28,787 bases of DNA from Paulinella micropora (GCA_009731375.1 BJOX01000199.1:613493-642279); one strand, 5' to 3'. Counted from the stretch's first letter, positions 18,162-27,217 are shown. Notes: generated from the letters alone by a model not told the origin. Numbers and translations are program-made.

Positions 18162-18499
18162 TAGGTAAGGACATAATCGGGCGTGTTCGAGAATTGGGAC
18201 TTTCATTACATTACATTACATTACATTACATTACATTACGTTATTACATTATATTTCATTACATTACATTGAATAGTGATCACGTTACATTACGTTATAT
18301 TATATTACATTACATTACATTACATGACATGACATGACATAACATAACATACATAACATAACATAACATAACATTGCATAGCAAAACATAAGTTAACTTA
18401 CCTTTCTTAATATTTGTTTCTCCGCTGGTCCTGGGCGGAATCACTAACCTGGCTTCACTGTTTCTGGGCGGTACGATTTTTGCCTCACTGGGGAAAAAA
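18162..18499. repeat. Segment S1: pentanucleotide arrays plus minisatellite leader
   Basis: It begins TAGGTAAGGACATAATCGGG, followed by (TTACA)n and (ATAAC)n-type arrays with point changes (18200-18385), then a unique leader (18388-18499: TTAACTTACC, CGCTGGTCCTGGGCGG). The same order recurs at 21581-21986, so S1 and S2 are duplicated blocks about 3.4 kb apart. In the leader an 8-bp GCCTCACT (18482-18489) is the reverse complement of AGTGAGGC in the first minisatellite unit (18506-18513). Confidence 0.85.
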
Positions 18500-19390
18500 G
18501 GCAGTAGTGAGGCAGTAACAGGACGAAAATGACAGTAATGAGGCAGTGACAGGACGGAAAAAAGGCAGTAGTGAGGCAGTGACAGGATAAAAAGGCAGTA
18601 GTCAGGCAGTAACAGGACGAAAAAGGCAGTAGTGAGGCAGTAACAGGAGGGAAAAGGCAGTAGTGAGGCAGTAACAGGACGAAAATGGCAGTAGTGAGGC
18701 AGTGACAGGAGGAAGAAGACAGTAGTGAGGCGTAACAGGAGGAAAATTGCAGTAGTGAGGCAGTACCAGTAGGAAAAAGGCAGTAGTGAGGCAGTACCAG
18801 GAGGAAAAAGGCAGTAGTGAGGCAGTAACAGGAGGAAAAAGACAGCAGTGAGGCAGTAACAGGAGGAAAAAGGCAGTACCAGGACGAAACAAAAAGTCAG
18901 TAGTGAGGCAGTAACAGGGCGAAAAAGGCAGTAGTGAGGCATTACAGGGACGAAAAAGGCAGTAGTGAGGCAGTATTATAACGAAACAAAAAGGCAGTAG
19001 TGAGGAGGAGGAACAGGGCGACAGAGGCAGTAGTGGATGCAAAATCTGGACCCCCCAAAAAAAAGGCAGCAGTGAGACATTAGCTGAGAAAAAAGAGGCA
19101 GCCAGTGAGGCAGTGAGGCAGTAGCAGGACAAAAGATGCATTAGTTGAGAAAAAAAAAGAGGCAGTAGTGAGGCAGTAGCGGGACAAAAGAGGCAGTAGT
19201 TGAGAAAAAAAGAGGCAGTAGTGAGCAGTAGCAGGACAAAAGAGGCATTAGTTGAGAAAAAAAAAGAGGCAGTAGTGAGGCAGTAGCAAGAGAAAAGAGG
19301 CATTAGTTGACAAAAAGGCAGTAGTGAAGCAGTAGCAGGAGAAAAAATGCATTAGTTGAGAAAAAAGAGGCAGTAGTGAGGCAGTAGTGG
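18500..19390. repeat. About 31-bp minisatellite (GGCAGTAGTGAGGCAGTAAC), array 1
   Basis: Roughly 28 units of a unit beginning GGCAGTAGTGAGGCAGTAAC and continuing AGGAGGAAAAA or AGGACGAAAAA, with one- to few-base changes. From about 19070 the units become a longer variant with GGCATTAGTTGAGAAAAAA. Because 31 is not a multiple of three and the unit lacks reverse-strand stops, the minus strand stays open for over 200 codons in several frames. Those are not genes. Confidence 0.9.
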
Positions 19391-19700
19391 CTTTTTTGCC
19401 TGGTGCGGGGCAGGTCGCTCTGCATGTATGTATGTATGTATGTATGTATGTATGTATGTATGTATGTTGCCTGGTTCTGGGAAGATCGCTGGTGAAACCG
19501 CCAAAGAAGGGATCCAGATGCTCTGCATGTATGCATATATGTATGTATGCATGTATGTATGTATGTATGTATGTGTGTATGTATATGTATGTATGTATGC
19601 ATGTATGTATGTATGCATGTATGTATGTAACCATACATAGTATTACCTAGCATGCATACAAAACATGCAAAAGATAAGATACATGCATATACAAACAAAC
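19391..19700. repeat. ATGT/ATGC microsatellites with a duplicated short unit
   Basis: Two ATGT-rich arrays (about 19421-19466 and 19524-19630). Each is preceded by a related unique piece: TTGCCTGGTGCGGGGCAGG... and TTGCCTGGTTCTGGGAAG..., both ending CTCTGCATGTATG. This looks like a duplicated unit with a microsatellite tail. Confidence 0.8.
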
Positions 19701-19769
19701 AAAAACATACATACATATATCTATATATTTATATATCCATATATTTATAGATCTATTTATCTATTAGGT

Positions 19770-20074
19770 TACCTCGAGAGGGGTCTGAGTGTTCCGAGGG
19801 ACATACAAAGATAAGATACATACATGTACACAAACAAACAAAAACATACATTACATAGTTTACCTCGGGATGGATCTATGTATCTATATATTTATATATC
19901 TATACATATATATACATATATATCTATATATAATATCTATATATATATTATATCTATATATCTATCTATCTATATATCTATTAGGTTACCTCGAGAGAGG
20001 TCTGAGTGTTCCGAGGGACATACAAAGATAATAAGATACATGCATATACACAAAGAAACAAAAACATACATTAC

Positions 20075-20077
<3 letters not shown>
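19770..20077. repeat. Repeated short element (ACCTCGAGAGGGGTCTGAG) in AT-rich arrays
   Basis: The motif ACCTCGAGAGGGGTCTGAG followed by TGTTCCGAGGGAC occurs at about 19770 and 19986 and, in part, at about 20669. The first two are followed by a similar tail (ACATACAAAGATA, AACAAAAACATACATTACAT), period about 215 bp. Between them lie ATATCT-type microsatellite tracts. Confidence 0.75.
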
Positions 20078-20107
<30 letters not shown>

Positions 20108-20149
20108 CAGATAGATAGATAGACAGATAGATAGTAGTTTTATAGATAG

Positions 20150-20188
<39 letters not shown>

Positions 20189-20195
20189 AAGAGAA

Positions 20196-20238
<43 letters not shown>

Positions 20239-20265
20239 TAGAGAGATAGATAGACAGATAGATAG
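20078..20265. repeat. GATA/GACA and GA microsatellite
   Basis: GATA tandem arrays with GACA changes flank a (GA)n/(GAAA)n block at about 20166-20240. All open frames here are repeat translations. Confidence 0.95.
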
Positions 20266-20615
20266 ATGAGATATCGACTAATGTCAGAAAAAAGGAGCTT
20301 CTGATTTCGTCAACCAAGGAAGTCTGTGGGTAAAGTATTAACCCGATGCCCAGCTAAGCCGTGATGTTTGCACGGAAGGGACTGATACAGGCGATACCAA
20401 AGCTCCCTAGTACCAGGCGGGGCCAGGGCTCGTTCCATAAGCGCCCCTTGCAGAACGAGCTCCCACCTCCATTACAGAGGACCCAGTAAGCAGATGGAGT
20501 TTCGAGACTGTTCGACAGTCTAGTATAAACCGACAGAGCACTGTGGGTTTTATTCCGGGCTCAACAAGCGAGAAAGGGCACCCTGAGGGAACAGGATTGT
20601 GCTTCCCGTCGCTAT
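20266..20615. repeat. Satellite modules A and B, contiguous copy
   Basis: Module A (20266-20372) and module B (20373-20615) are joined directly here. B contains a hairpin-forming inverted repeat GCTCGTTC...GAACGAGC near 20427-20461 and the near-palindrome AGACTGTTCGACAGTCT at 20505-20521. A recurs at 21304-21411 and B at 20868-21110. No coding frame. It is more complex than a simple repeat, so it may be a satellite or a non-autonomous mobile element. Confidence 0.75.
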
Positions 20616-20669
<54 letters not shown>

Positions 20670-20723
20670 CCTCGGGAGGGGTCTGAGTGTTCCGAGGGAC
20701 CTGAGGGCTCCGACATGCGCTCT

Positions 20724-20800
<77 letters not shown>

Positions 20801-20867
20801 GATAGAGATAGGTAGGTAGGTAGATAGGTAGGTAGGTAGATAGATAGATAGGTAGATAGATAGATAG
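20616..20867. repeat. GATA arrays with an embedded short element
   Basis: Long GATA arrays (20616-20668 and about 20723-20867, the latter ending in a GGTA-containing part) flank the ACCTCGGGAGGGGTCTGAG element at about 20669-20722. The arrays interrupt the module B to C order seen in the next copy. Confidence 0.9.
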
Positions 20868-21410
20868 CACGGAAGGGACATACAGGCGATACCAAACCTC
20901 CCTAGTACCAGGCGGGGCCAGGGCTCGTTCCATAAGCGCCCCTTGCAGAACGAGCTCCCACCTCCATTACAGAGGGCCCAGTAAGCAGATGGAGTTTCGA
21001 GACTGTCGACAGTCTAGTATAAACCGACAGAGCACTGTGGGTTTTATTCCGGGCTCAACAAGCGAGAAAGGGCACCCTGAGGGAACAGGATTGTGCTTCC
21101 CGTCGCTATTTCGGCATGTGACTTATAGGCGTATGGCTAGGCACACATAAGGCACCCCACCACGGGCCCAGCACACCCACACCATCCCCTAATTCTCTGT
21201 CTGTCGACAGATGGCACCCATTTCAAAAAATCAAGCCCAAGAGAGGGTCAGTGACACCTCAAGTGGCCTTGGTTCATTCCGTAGAGTAAGTGATAAGATC
21301 AACTGATGAAATATCGACTAATGTCAGAAAAAAGGAGCTTCTGATTTCGTCAACCAGGAAGTCTGTGGGTAAAGTATTAACCCGATGCCCAGCTAAGCCG
21401 TGATGTTTGC

Positions 21411-21412
<2 letters not shown>
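20868..21412. repeat. Satellite modules B, C and A in permuted order
   Basis: B (20868-21110) is followed directly by C (21111-21300) and A (21304-21411). B here holds the perfect 16-bp palindrome AGACTGTCGACAGTCT (21000-21015), and C holds TCTGTCGACAGA (21200-21211); both share the TGTCGACA core. Comparing copies gives a unit A-B-C of about 540 bp with GATA arrays placed at the A/B and B/C joints. C is GC-richer, with a CACCCCACCACGGG stretch. Function unknown. Confidence 0.75.
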
Positions 21413-21473
<61 letters not shown>

Positions 21474-21580
21474 GTAGGTAGGTAGGTAGATAGGTAGATA
21501 GATAGGTAGATAAGTAGATAGATAAATAGATAGATAAATAGGCGCGGGGTGGGTGTGTGTGTGTGTGTGGGGGGGGGGGG
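21413..21580. repeat. GATA/GGTA array, GT run and G-run
   Basis: GATA changing to GGTA, GATA and AAATAGATAG units (21413-21540), then (GT)n at about 21553-21568 and a 12-base G-run at 21569-21580, followed by segment S2. This is the intact counterpart of the sequence lost in the gap before S1. Confidence 0.9.
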
Positions 21581-22395
21581 TAGGTAAGGACATAATCGGG
21601 CGTGTTCGAGAATTGGGACTTTCATTACATTACATTACATTACATTACATGACATTACATTACGTTATATTACATTATATTACATTACATTACATTGAAC
21701 AACCAAGTGATCACGTTACATTACGTTAGATTACATTACATTACATAACATTACATTACATAACATTACATTACATTACATTACATTACATTACATTACA
21801 TTACATTACATGACATGGCATGACATGACATAACATAACATAACATAACATAACATAAAATAGCATAGCAAAACATAAGTTAACTTACCTATCTTAATAT
21901 TTGTTTCTCCGCTGGTCCTGGGCGGAATCACTAACTTGGCTTCGCTGTTTCTGGGCGGTACGATTTTTGCCTCACTGGGGAAAAAAGGCAGTAGTGAGGC
22001 AATAACAGAACGAAAATGGCAGTGATCAGGCAGTAACAGGACGAAAAAAGGCAGTAGTGAGGAAGTACCAGGAGGAAAAAGGCAGTAGTGAGGCAGTACT
22101 AACAGGACGAAAATGGCAGAGTGAGGCAGTAACAGGAGGAAAAAGGCAGTAGTGAGGCAGTAACAGGACGAAACAAAAAAGGCAGTAGTGAGGAAGTCAC
22201 AGGACGAAAATTGCAGTAGTGAGGCAGTACCAGTAGGAAAAAGGCAGTAGTGAGGCAGTGACAGGAGGAAAAAGGCCAGTAGTGAGGCAGTACCAGCAGG
22301 AAAAAGGCAGTAGTGAGGCAGTAACAGGAGGAAAAAGGCAGTAGTGAGGCAGTACCAGGGCGCAATAAAAGGCAGTAGTGAGGCAGTAACAGGAC
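21581..22395. repeat. Segment S2: pentanucleotide arrays, leader and minisatellite array 2
   Basis: The same order as S1: TAGGTAAGGACATAATCGGG, ATTAC/ATAAC arrays (21624-21865), leader (21875-21986) with GCCTCACT at 21969-21976, and about 13 units of the 31-bp minisatellite (21987-22395). Several units lack one or two bases. The minisatellite ends at AACAGGACA, and coding sequence of the Ty3-like block begins within a few bases. Confidence 0.9.
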
Positions 22396-22399
22396 AATT

Positions 22400-23300
22400 T
22401 GTTCTACTGACAAGTATCATCCCATCCTCCCGACAGACCAGTGGAATGTAAGTCCCAATCCAGGCATGCTCGCGCGCCTCTTCACTGATGGCCCGGACAG
22501 AGAAATATTAGAGCAAAAGCTGAACCTGTTAAATCAACCTTCCTTATTTATGGAAGCGCGATGGACCAGGGGTATAGACACTTTAGCCCCGGTACAGGAC
22601 TATCTTCTTCGGAACCTGCCTTCTTCGGCACACGACCAGAAGTGGTACTGTACAACCATAGCCAATGTCCCCTTTTTCATACAGGTGCAGACAGAGGTGC
22701 GGACACTGCAGCATATGCTCAACGTGCCGGCTTACGAGGAAACCCAGGTCGTAGTGCACCCAAGCTCGTATTCACCTTGTCTTGCAGACATCTTGAATCA
22801 GTATTCGAGGGCACTGCGTGCCAAGGGTTACCCCTACGGTGTCCCATCCATACAGGACGAAATGGATATCAAGGAAACGATACCAAACATCGTGCGCTTC
22901 GATCTCGCCTCGACCTATCTTGGCACTCGGGTAGACCTCCGGGATCCACGTGATATAGCGGCCTATCTAAACCTTCCGCTAGTCCCCGTTGATCCTGGTT
23001 GGGAGTCAATCTCTTCCTGGAACACACATTGCAGTCTTGAGTTTGCGATGCTCCACAACATCATCCTTCCCCAGGATGCGGACATGTTTTCCACGAACGA
23101 GCAACTTCCCCCCGCTCCGGTGAGTGGAAGGCCGGAGACGACCTATCCAGTCATCACGCTCTCCAAGAATTTGGGCTTACGAGGGAAACTCAGAGCTCGG
23201 CAGGATCCCACCCCTTCGCCCTTTTCACCGGCTGCCCCCACATCATTATCGCAAACACCATCGACATACTTGCCATCATCGCCACCAACTACATACTTTT
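22400..23300 (+). CDS. Unrecognised module B of the Ty3-like block
   Basis: The frame is open from the minisatellite edge (first ATG 22466) to 23482. The first 290 or so residues are well-structured, with no low complexity: an alpha/beta-like mix, many aromatic and Pro residues, and segments such as WCTTIANVPFF-like strands (about 22660-22680) and LPLVPVDPGWESISSWN (about 22975-23025). Coding-like sequence extends upstream of the ATG to the repeat, so the true start is lost or lies before the island. No catalytic motif is seen. It precedes the protease-like remnant and RT, where I would expect Gag or a linker. Confidence 0.5.
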
Positions 23301-23400
23301 CATCATCGTCATCATCGTCATCATCGTCATCATCGTCATCATCGTCATCATCGTCATCATCGTCATCATCATCATCATCGTCAGCATCGTCTTCATCTTC
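23297..23400. repeat. TCATCG hexanucleotide repeat within coding sequence
   Basis: Tandem ATC/GTC units (TCATCG) read as a poly-Ser tract of about 30 residues in the frame of module B; the other frames give His/Arg or Asp runs. It may be a disordered linker. Length variation here would change poly-Ser length without breaking the frame if whole units are added. Confidence 0.9.
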
Positions 23401-24165
23401 CTCACAGGGTCCTCCCACACTTCCTTCCGCGGTAAGCCGTGGAAGGAGCGCATGCTATACGATTTACAATCACAGGTCCTAGATCTCTTCATCCGACGTC
23501 ACGCCTCTGGGGATTTCAGATCCCTTCCTCACGCGCCTCCCGGAGTCAGCTGGAGAAGGGTCTCCGTCTGACCGCATCTCCTTCTCTCCGCGCATTTCAT
23601 CCCGCTCGAATCCACGCGGCCTCTCATCTGCTGATTCGAGATCACAGCGGCGATGGGAATACAGTAGAGCGCGTGATGAGGACGAGGAAGAGGAAGAGGA
23701 ATACGAACGTCAAGGACGTAGCGGCAAGGATGAAAGAGAAGACTCTCCGCCCGCCGACGAAGACGCGGATACCGGCAGAGGTCGTTCCAGCAAACGGATA
23801 TGCCGGAAATACAAGAAGCCCAAGACCAGCTGCCAGCCCGACCGACGACGACGACGCAGTCACGACGACGACGACGCAGTCACGACGACGACGACGACAA
23901 AGACGGCTCCTCTTCCTCCTCTTCCTCATCTTCTTCTTCATCTTCGTCCTCCAGCTCTGCTCAAGCCCCGAGCGCAACATGGGGTAGCCGGACGACAGAT
24001 AAGCAGGAAAAGACAGAGGATAAGAATAAAAACAAGGAGCGGAGTAAACGAGGCAGCCGCGGCAAACCCCATAAGGTACGCACATGGCACTATCATGAAG
24101 TAGCCTATGACCGCCAAGGTAGACGGTACCTTCGGGACTGTGTCACAAGGTGAACGCAAGCCCAT
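23401..24165 (+). pseudogene. Charged and Ser-rich linker with a short conserved-looking piece
   Basis: Coding signal changes frame several times. A frame around ATG 23452 reads KPWKERMLYDLQSQ then LDLFIRRHASGDFR. The frame after the TAG at 23480-23482 is open for about 200 codons (Asp/Glu/Arg-rich at 23660-23800, then Asp and Arg tracts from CGACGA repeats). The frame 23800-24153 has poly-Ser from CTTCCTC-type repeats and a basic end. The region is disordered, highly charged and rich in simple repeats. No enzyme motif. It joins module B to the protease-like remnant. Confidence 0.4.
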
Positions 24166-24606
24166 ACGCTCTCAACACCAAGCACAACAGCAGCGTATGC
24201 GACAGGCCATGATCCATGGCTGGAAAAATCCGGTCCAGAGATTGACTACGGGTATTCCGGCTCGGAGAAATGTACCCCGAAGCACACTGCCAAGGCGCGG
24301 TCCGAGACGTGTGCGGAGCGAGCCTAGCCTGCCCAGACCGGCTCATAGCCGACCCCAGAACTTAGTTCCGGAAACGCGCAGCAATGTATATGCACCACGC
24401 GCAACCCATCTCCTGCAATTAAACACGAAACGTGTACCATCCCACTCGATGCTTATGCTTCGAACATTGGCTGGATCACAATGTCAATCGCCCCCTTCTC
24501 CGGGACAGCTGCGTTCCGACCACATTCCCCTCAACATGAGCCGGAGATGTGCAGGACGCAGTGACAACCCACGGAGCCGTATCCAAATCCTATCAAACCC
24601 CATATT
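24166..24606 (+). pseudogene. Basic linker and degenerate protease-like segment
   Basis: Two overlapping frames: one (24107-24619) is Arg/Pro/Gln-rich and probably a linker or shadow. The other, from about 24400, reads T-I-P-L-D-A-Y-A-S-N-I-G at 24436-24471, resembling the L-D-T/S-G-A-S active-site loop of a retropepsin with Gly changed to Tyr. In the same frame a TGA occurs at 24562-24564, and 67 codons after the Asp comes I-S-G-L-D-W-L (24649-24669), the usual I-L-G-x-D-W-L end of Ty3-type proteases. I read this as a decayed or diverged second protease. Confidence 0.4.
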
Positions 24607-25113
24607 GTGGCCCAGCTAATGTTACCGCATGACAGGGAACATCCCCCGATTAGCGGTCTAGACTGGCTCTCTATGAACATGACTTCTGACCCAGGTATTT
24701 TACTTGTCACACCAGATGACATCACAGGCTTATTCCCAGACCCCGTTTTGATGCTTTCAGAGCGATTATGCCGACAATACCTAGACGAACAGAAGGAAAA
24801 GAAGGCCGAACCACCTAAACCCAAGTTCGGCCCGGATACTATTAGCTCCACACTCACTCCCCCTCAGAAGAAAAGAGCGAACGATTTTCTAGAGCGTTAC
24901 GGCGACCGATTCCATAAAAAGGCTGGCTGTTTTACGCACACCGTTATCTCTTTGAAGCTACGTCCAGGCGCACAGCCTATTTGGGTTCCCTGCCCTAGAT
25001 GGACGCCTGCTGTCAGAGAGTTCCTGACCCAGTGGGCAGACGATATGCTTGCTACTGGCCGCTATAGTTTTGCATCTCCTAATTGTGAGTGGGCTAGTAG
25101 ACGTGCCCTGTAG
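24607..25113 (+). pseudogene. Protease end and N-terminal part of reverse transcriptase
   Basis: 168 codons. It begins inside the protease-like fold (G-L-D-W-L at 24655-24669), then passes through a hydrophilic connector to the RT fingers: T-P-P-Q-K-K-R and F-L-E-R-Y-G-D-R-F, then H-T-V-I-S-L-K-L-R-P-G, as in the region before the YxDD palm in Ty3-type RTs. It stops at a TAG at 25111-25113, while the homologous sequence continues one frame over (25110 onward), a one-base frame change. RT copies the element RNA into DNA in the particle. Confidence 0.6.
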
Positions 25114-25682
25114 GCAAGTTTAACTCCCTCTTGCAGGATCATTTCAAAGGCATCCGCATGGTATTCGACTACCGCGCGGTTAACGACCAGCTCATCCTTC
25201 CGGTCCCCGACCTTCCTAGCCCCTATCATCACCGTGAGCTCTTCGCGGGATATAACTATCTCTCCGCGTTGGACATGGTTGATGGTTTTTCGCACCTGAA
25301 GATCGACCCTACAGACGGTAGCCGCGACATCCTCACCGTATGGACTCCTCGTGGACTTCTAGTCCCCAACTATATGACGCAGGGTATCCACCGCGCCCCT
25401 GGTGACTTCCAACGCGCAGTCGACAAGTCTTTTGGCCATCTCCCTTTTTGGGGTCAGACGGCCGCAGCATACATCGACGACGTACACTTGGCTCACGACA
25501 ACTTCGACGTCCATATGAACCAACTGGAGAAGCTCATGGAGGCTGCGGAGGCAGCCGGCTGTTACTTCGCCGCGGACAAGCTACGCATTGGCTACAACTC
25601 ACTTCCCGTGCTCGGCAAAGTCTGCAGCAAGAAAGGCGTCGCCGCCGACACAGGCAAGATTGACGCGATCCTGAAGCTCTGA
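25114..25682 (+). pseudogene. Reverse transcriptase palm of Ty3/gypsy type
   Basis: The frame open to 25682 carries R-M-V-F-D-Y-R-A-V-N near residue 8 (counting from 25131), the first catalytic Asp in L-S-A-L-D-M-V-D-G-F (residue 48), the T-Q-G-I-H-R-A-P-G-D-F-Q-R helix, and the Y-I-D-D-V active site (residues 114-118, about 25470-25484). This order matches Ty3-type RTs. Coding reads upstream into 25110 without an ATG. It stops at a TGA just after K-L, where the connection domain continues in another frame. So all key Asp residues are present but the protein is split. Confidence 0.75.
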
Positions 25683-26290
25683 ACCGCAGAACATCACCGA
25701 GGTCCGATCTATACTCGGTATGACCAACTTTATTCAGGCACATATTCCCAACTACTCTCGCTTGGTGGCGCCGCTCTCCGATTTACTCAAGTCTGCGAAC
25801 GCCCGGCCTACAGGACCCAACTTTTCTCGTGAAAAAGAGAAGAAATGTTTTGCAAAGCTCAAGCGTGTCCTGACAACGCTACCGATCCTCGCCAAGTACA
25901 ACAAGACGCAGCAGCTCTACCTTCGAACAGACGCTAGCATCGTTGGCATCGGTGGAGCTCTACATTCGGGCCCTGAGAAGTCTGCACCCGTCATCTCTTA
26001 TTTCTCGCCTAAATTCACGGATACTCAATCTCGGTGGGTCACGTATGTTCGGGAAGCTTACGGTATAATTTACGGAGTTCAGCAATCCCGTTACTATATT
26101 GATGCTAGTGATCATCCGCTGACTGTCGTCACGGATCATCGCCCGCTCATGTGGCTATACCATGCCAGAAGCCCGATGGTTGTCGGATGGGTCCTAGACC
26201 ACCTTCAAACTATCCGCTTCAAGGTGGAATACATTCAGGGTAAACAGAGGGTAAACAGAATCTCCTTCCTGATGTCCTCTCTCGTGTTCC
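25683..26290 (+). pseudogene. RT connection and RNase H of the Ty3-like block
   Basis: The frame open 25720-26517 starts with the thumb/connection motif N-I-T-E-V-R-S-I-L-G (from 25690) and the F-I-Q-A-H-I-P-N-Y-S segment. The RNase H has D in R-T-D-A-S (residue 71), E in V-R-E-A-Y-G (residue 112) and D in V-T-D-H-R-P-L (residue 139). The usual final motif (A-D-x-L-S-R) is replaced by R-I-S-F-L-M-S (about residue 180), so the fourth acidic residue is absent. RNase H removes the RNA template. A repeat of GGTAAACAGA near 26240 sits at the missing motif, perhaps a local duplication. Confidence 0.7.
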
Positions 26291-26880
26291 TTGTATATCG
26301 CCCGGCCAACCCACTCTCCTCGGGGAAGTCGAAGCGACAAATCAGCTACTGGACACCATCCCAGCAACTATGTTACAGTCCAGTGGACGCTCCTTTGGGC
26401 TCGCGATTGACGGTAGTCATCCGCAATGAGACGCGCGCTTTAAGAAGCACGACTGTCGGATTTTGCGCGGTGCACCAACGATCAAGACCTTACAGGCCCC
26501 ATGGGACTACGCCATAGTCATCCCGCCCGCGGAGCGTGCTCCGGACGTAGCCCGTCAACTTTTTGCTCTCAACAATCCTTTTAGTGTACTTGTTCCTCAA
26601 GACATGGTACACCTCATACCCGACGGTGAGACCATCTCTCGTGAGACAGTCTTAGCATGCCACAAGATCGTCTTCCTCGAGGACAACCTTGTGTGGCTTG
26701 TTCATAACTTTGGATTGGATCGCCATGCTGTGCTTCATATGTATGCTACATCACATGCTCCGCGCGTCACGCGCGCGGATATCCAGTCAGTGACCCCCTT
26801 TTACAACCGCTTTGGGACGGATCTACATCTATCGGCCAGGGTAATACTCTTCTCTTTTTCAAGGGAGGGCTAGCGGTACG
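26290..26880 (+). pseudogene. Extra module between RNase H and integrase
   Basis: Coding shifts near 26400-26460 to the frame 26463-26873, which encodes about 135 residues of mixed structure: Y-A-I-V-I-P-P-A-E-R-A-P then L-V-P-Q-D-M-V-H-L-I-P-D-G, then C-H-K-I-V-F-L-E-D-N. In the same frame, upstream of the first ATG, there is coding-like sequence broken by one stop. Most Ty3-type elements go from RNase H to the integrase zinc domain with a short linker, so about 180 residues here is long. No known domain is recognised. Confidence 0.45.
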
Positions 26881-27217
26881 TATCATGCCCGACCGCTCCC
26901 GCCGTATATATGTTCCCAATCCCCTCATACGCAAGCTTGTCTCCCATGCTCACTTGATCCAGAATCACGCAAAGGTCCCCACCCTCGCCCCATACATCCA
27001 TCAGCGATACATATGGTTCGGACCCGATGGGAAAGACAAGATGCACGCCGACATTGCGGCTATCCTCAAAGATTGCCACTTTTGTCAACTATCACACGCC
27101 CGCCTCACGCTTAATCATGGCCGCTATAACTTGTTAGTCTGGAGCCATCCAGGTCAAGCTATAGGCATAGATCATGTTCATGTAGGCATCGAGGCGTACT
27201 CGAACAGTACGTGTTAA
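26820..27217 (+). pseudogene. Integrase N-terminal zinc domain and first catalytic Asp
   Basis: Coding from about 26840 (F-F-K-G-G-L-A-V-R-I-M) enters the frame 26885-27217. It has a His-rich helix with H-L-I-Q-N-H followed, about 35 residues on, by C-H-F-C, giving the HHCC zinc-binding pattern of retroviral-type integrases. Later comes G-I-D-H-V-H-V-G with the first Asp of the D-D-E core (about 27164-27187). The frame stops at 27217, and the catalytic core continues at 27211 in the next frame (one-base change). Confidence 0.65.

Noticed and set aside
18310-19634. Long minus-strand frames (up to 233 codons) rich in Leu, Phe, Cys, Tyr and Thr
   Set aside because: They are translations of the 31-bp minisatellite and ATGT arrays. 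The unit length shifts frame each repeat and lacks stops, so all frames look open.
20373-20615. tRNA or 5S-like RNA gene in satellite module B
   Set aside because: There is a hairpin and some GC-rich stems, but no cloverleaf, no A/B box pair and no match to 5S or snRNA landmarks.
23143-23492. Asp-rich and Met/Thr-rich minus-strand frames
   Set aside because: They are reverse reads of the TCATCG repeat in module B.
25085-25136. 52-bp GT...AG intron-like segment (GTGAGT ... CTCTTGCAG) inside RT
   Set aside because: Removing it creates a TGA at the junction. A one-base shift near 25110 explains the frame change better.
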